NCBI GenBank assembly: GCA_022425465.1
Contig: JAKMFK010000210.1
Coordinates: 1-8,491 of the forward strand
Reading direction: 5' to 3'
Length of the DNA stretch: 8,491 nt
Origin: Bacteroidia bacterium
GTDB taxonomy: Bacteria; Bacteroidota; Bacteroidia; NS11-12g; UBA9320
Of the stretch, positions 5,962-8,491 are shown one piece after another (position 1 is the stretch's first letter; each line of letters opens with the position of its first letter). The notes below the pieces were generated by a model, which had not been told where the DNA came from, made no database searches, and was given only the letters and a program-made list of their open reading frames with translations. The position numbers and the translations under genes are program-made.

Positions 5962-7413
5962 ATGTTAAAAAATGATACACATGAAGTTGTAGTTGGTTTA
6001 GAGATTCATGCTCAATTGAAAACTAAATCAAAAGCTTTTTGCTCTGATGAGGTAGCTTTTGGTGCTTCACCCAATACACTGGTGAGTCCGATAAGTCTTG
6101 GTCACCCAGGGACTTTACCTGTGCATAATAAAGAAGCAATTAATATGGCAATCATGCTAGGATTGGCGTGTGATTGTGACATCCGAGAATATAATTCATA
6201 TTCAAGAAAGAATTATTTCTATGCAGATTTACCTAAGGGATATCAAATTACGCAATTGAATACACCAATTTGTAATGGTGGCGGAGTTGATATTTCACTT
6301 TCAGACGGAACAACTAAACGAATTAATCTTACTCGTATCCATATGGAAGAGGATACAGGAAAAGGGATTCATGATTTGGATATTTCCAATACGTTAATGG
6401 ATTATAACCGAGCAGGAACAGCTTTGGTAGAAATAGTAACAGAACCTGATTTTAGGAGTGGTGATGAAGCCTACACTTTTTTGATGGAAATTAGAAAGTT
6501 GGTTCGGTACCTAGGCGTGTGCGATGGGAATATGGAAGAGGGTAGTTTAAGATGTGATGCCAATGTTTCAATTAGACCTATAGGTTCAAAAGAACTTGGG
6601 ACCAAGGTCGAAGTGAAAAATATGAACTCAATGAGTAATGTTAAAAAAGCCATTGAATTTGAGTTTGCTCATCAAAGTAAAATGGCACTTGCTAGTGAAG
6701 AAATCTTTTCAGAAACTCGAAGTTTTGACGCAGTGAAGGGAACCACTTTTACGATGAGAAGCAAAGAGTTAGTAAATGATTATCGCTTTTTCCCAGAACC
6801 CGATCTACCCCCATTGATTGTAGATGAAGGTTGGGTCAGTGAAATCAGAAATAGAATGCCAGCCTTGCCCAAGGAATTGATTGCTCGTTTTACTTCGGAA
6901 TATCTGCTTGGGGCTTATGATGCAGAGATTCTAACGGAGAGTAAAGATATTGCTGATTACTTTATATTGATTTGTGATCATTCCACAAATTACAAGGCTG
7001 TGGCTAATTGGGTTATGGGGCCTGTTAAAAGTTGGGTGAATAGTCATGCATCTTCGATAGAAAAATTCCCGTTGAGTCCAGAGACCATTGCTCGAATCAT
7101 TGAGTTTATTGATGATGGTGTAATTAATTTTAGTGTAGCTGAACAAAAATTATTTCCTGCATTGTTGTCAAATCCGAAACAAGAGGTTAGCCAATTAATT
7201 GACACCTTGAATTTAAGGCAAACTGGAGATGAGGATACACTTCATCAATTGATTCAAGAAGTATTGGATGAAAACTCACATAAAGTGGAAGAATATAAAG
7301 CAGGTAAGACAGGTTTAATTGGCATGTTTATGGGGCAAATTATGAAGAAAAGTGGAGGTAAAGCCGATCCCAAAAAGACGAAAAGTCTTCTTGCAGAATT
7401 ACTTGACAATTAA
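5962..7413 (+). CDS. gatB: Asp-tRNA(Asn)/Glu-tRNA(Gln) amidotransferase subunit B
   Basis: GatB is the kinase and tRNA-binding subunit of GatCAB. It phosphorylates the misacylated Glu- or Asp-tRNA, which is then amidated with ammonia released by GatA. The 483 residues match the family (about 475-480). Visible are VGLEIHAQLKTKSKAFC (11-27), ISLGHPGTLPV, KNYFYADLPKGYQI (84-96), the metal-site motif RIHMEEDTGKGIH (125-137), DYNRAGTALVEIVTEPDFRS, the hallmark MEEGSLRCDANVSIRP (191-206), KVEVKNMNS, ETRSFD (251-256) and DYRFFPEPDLPPL. His16, Glu129 and Glu251 correspond to the magnesium ligands of the S. aureus protein. The YqeY-like tail domain (about 330-483) has NWVMGPV and a GLIGMFMGQIMK helix. 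The start ATG follows the alaS stop by 5 nt, with a GAAGGG Shine-Dalgarno-like stretch at 5948-5953. gatA and gatC are not nearby, so the complex is encoded at scattered loci. Confidence 0.98.
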   Translation: MLKNDTHEVVVGLEIHAQLKTKSKAFCSDEVAFGASPNTLVSPISLGHPGTLPVHNKEAINMAIMLGLACDCDIREYNSYSRKNYFYADLPKGYQITQLNTPICNGGGVDISLSDGTTKRINLTRIHMEEDTGKGIHDLDISNTLMDYNRAGTALVEIVTEPDFRSGDEAYTFLMEIRKLVRYLGVCDGNMEEGSLRCDANVSIRPIGSKELGTKVEVKNMNSMSNVKKAIEFEFAHQSKMALASEEIFSETRSFDAVKGTTFTMRSKELVNDYRFFPEPDLPPLIVDEGWVSEIRNRMPALPKELIARFTSEYLLGAYDAEILTESKDIADYFILICDHSTNYKAVANWVMGPVKSWVNSHASSIEKFPLSPETIARIIEFIDDGVINFSVAEQKLFPALLSNPKQEVSQLIDTLNLRQTGDEDTLHQLIQEVLDENSHKVEEYKAGKTGLIGMFMGQIMKKSGGKADPKKTKSLLAELLDN

Positions 7414-7440
7414 CTAGTTATTCAGAACGTTAAAATAAAA

Positions 7441-8491
7441 ATGAGATTAATTAAAAATATGCATAGGTTTTTCATGACTGTTATTGTCGTAGCTTTAGGC
7501 TCAGGTTTGATGGGTTGTACTTCATCTCAAATAAGAGCAGATTTTACCATCAAAGGCAAGTCTAATCTGCCTCAAAATACATTATTCATCTTGAGCAAAA
7601 TCACAGACCTTCAATTGCAAGTAATAGATAGTTCATATGCAGATAAAAATGGATCTTTTGAGTTTAGGGGTGAGGGATATGAAGAAAGCACATTATGTTA
7701 TGTAACTATTGGAAATACACGTCCACCTGGGGTCCCTCTGATTGTTGATAAAGGCTCAAAATTGTTATTAGATATTACAAAAGATGAATTTCTAGATGCC
7801 ACAATTAGTGGCGGGAAATACAATGCTTCAATGTATAAAATATTTAAAATTTATACTGATTTTGAAAGGACGATAACGGCTTTTAATAAGGAAGTTGAGG
7901 CCATTGATCCGCAAACAGCCTCAGCTAATATCAGAGAAGAAACCACAAAAAGATACAATGGTTTGATAGTAAAGAGAGCCTCTGACATTGAAAATTTTAT
8001 TCGTACAGAGCCGACTACTCCAGCTACTTATTTTGCTGCAAAATATTTATTTAATGAGCCTATACCTAGCTTATTAATGATTGCTCACGAGAAATTAGCA
8101 AAGGACTTTCCAAATTCAAGTTATACTGCTAGTCTAGGAAAGACAATTGAGAAGTTGGGTCCGACCATTGATGGGGCTATTGCACCAGAAATAAAATTAA
8201 AAACACCAGAGGGGGATTCATTGGCTTTATCCTCTTTACGAGGTAAGGTAGTTTTGATCGATTTTTGGGCAAGTTGGTGTGGTCCTTGTCGAAGAGAAAA
8301 TCCTCATGTCAAAGCAATTTACGATAGATACAAAGACAAAGGTTTCGAAATTTATGGTGTCTCTCTTGACTCCAAGGAAGCGAGTTGGAAGGCAGCAATC
8401 CAAAAAGATGGATTAACATGGAAGCATGTAAGTGATTTAGGCGGTTGGAAATCATCGGCAGCACAGTTATATCATGTTCGTTCCATTCCAT
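7441..8491 (+). CDS. TlpA-like thioredoxin-fold lipoprotein with a DUF4369-type N-terminal region (3' end cut)
   Basis: 350 codons are visible and the frame is open to the window end. It begins MRLIKNMHRFF, then a hydrophobic stretch and the lipobox LMGC with Cys26, so it should be a lipid-anchored envelope protein. Residues 32-120 (ADFTIKGKSNLPQNTLF, VIDSSYADKNGSFEFRG, LIVDKGSKLLLDIT) fit the beta-rich DUF4369 domain found before thioredoxin domains in Bacteroidota. A helical linker runs about 126-240. From about 247 (APEIKLKTPEGDSLALSSLRGKVVLIDFWASWCGPC) it is a TlpA/ResA-type redox domain with catalytic Cys280 and Cys283 (WCGPC). The last complete codon is Pro350 of VRSIP, the expected cis-proline. 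A role in reducing envelope disulfides, for example during cytochrome c maturation, is inferred. It starts 27 nt after gatB with no obvious promoter between, so it is probably read through. The leader AAAATAAAA is A-rich; Met7 and Met12 are possible alternative starts. Confidence 0.9.
   Translation, partial: MRLIKNMHRFFMTVIVVALGSGLMGCTSSQIRADFTIKGKSNLPQNTLFILSKITDLQLQVIDSSYADKNGSFEFRGEGYEESTLCYVTIGNTRPPGVPLIVDKGSKLLLDITKDEFLDATISGGKYNASMYKIFKIYTDFERTITAFNKEVEAIDPQTASANIREETTKRYNGLIVKRASDIENFIRTEPTTPATYFAAKYLFNEPIPSLLMIAHEKLAKDFPNSSYTASLGKTIEKLGPTIDGAIAPEIKLKTPEGDSLALSSLRGKVVLIDFWASWCGPCRRENPHVKAIYDRYKDKGFEIYGVSLDSKEASWKAAIQKDGLTWKHVSDLGGWKSSAAQLYHVRSIP

Noticed and set aside
7411..7420. TAACTAGTTA palindrome at the gatB stop as a terminator
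   Set aside because: It has no loop and no GC stem, and no T-run follows; it cannot act as a hairpin terminator.

Overview
The window comes from an AT-rich member of the Bacteroidota. The evidence is the MerR–M23 peptidase pair divergent from alaS, the Bacteroidota-type PdxJ (VNINK, HPRPDERHI and NAGHDL motifs), A-rich leaders with little Shine-Dalgarno character, promoter candidates matching the Bacteroidota -7 box TAnnTTTG, a PorV/PorQ-like barrel remnant, and a lipoprotein with a TlpA-type thioredoxin domain. The genus cannot be told from this sequence.

Minus strand, read from 3256 down to 1: an M23 zinc endopeptidase (3256-2294) overlaps by one base a small MerR-type regulator (2294-1968). 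Next comes a damaged outer-membrane region (1958-966), then pdxJ for vitamin B6 synthesis (964-245) and the first 60 codons of atpD (181-1, cut by the window edge). The spacing is tight from the peptidase to pdxJ (TAATG overlap, 9-nt gap, and a 1-nt gap before pdxJ), so this looks like one operon. atpD probably has its own promoter in the 63-nt gap.

Plus strand: alaS (3332-5956) and gatB (5962-7413) are 5 nt apart and together serve aminoacyl-tRNA supply: alanyl-tRNA synthesis plus editing, and transamidation of mischarged Glu-tRNA(Gln) or Asp-tRNA(Asn). After 27 nt comes a lipoprotein with a C-terminal TlpA-type thioredoxin domain (7441 to the window end, cut). It has no stop inside the window.

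The two directions diverge from a 75-bp intergenic region that holds a perfect 10-bp inverted repeat (3253-3262 / 3274-3283). The repeat overlaps both candidate promoters and the peptidase start codon, and it is the best regulatory candidate here.

The most informative unusual feature is 966-1958. A PorV/PorQ-like barrel gene has a one-base frameshift near 1860. Its 3' part runs into what reads as the C-terminus of a second barrel protein, with another frame change near 1162 and an in-frame TGA where Trp is expected (1104-1106). That reading recovers about 45 codons of unannotated sequence ending one base before pdxJ. I see no wholly new system; the rest is conserved core genome. There is no tRNA, rRNA, CRISPR array, insertion sequence or phage gene, and no gene-free stretch longer than about 75 bases once the remnant is counted.
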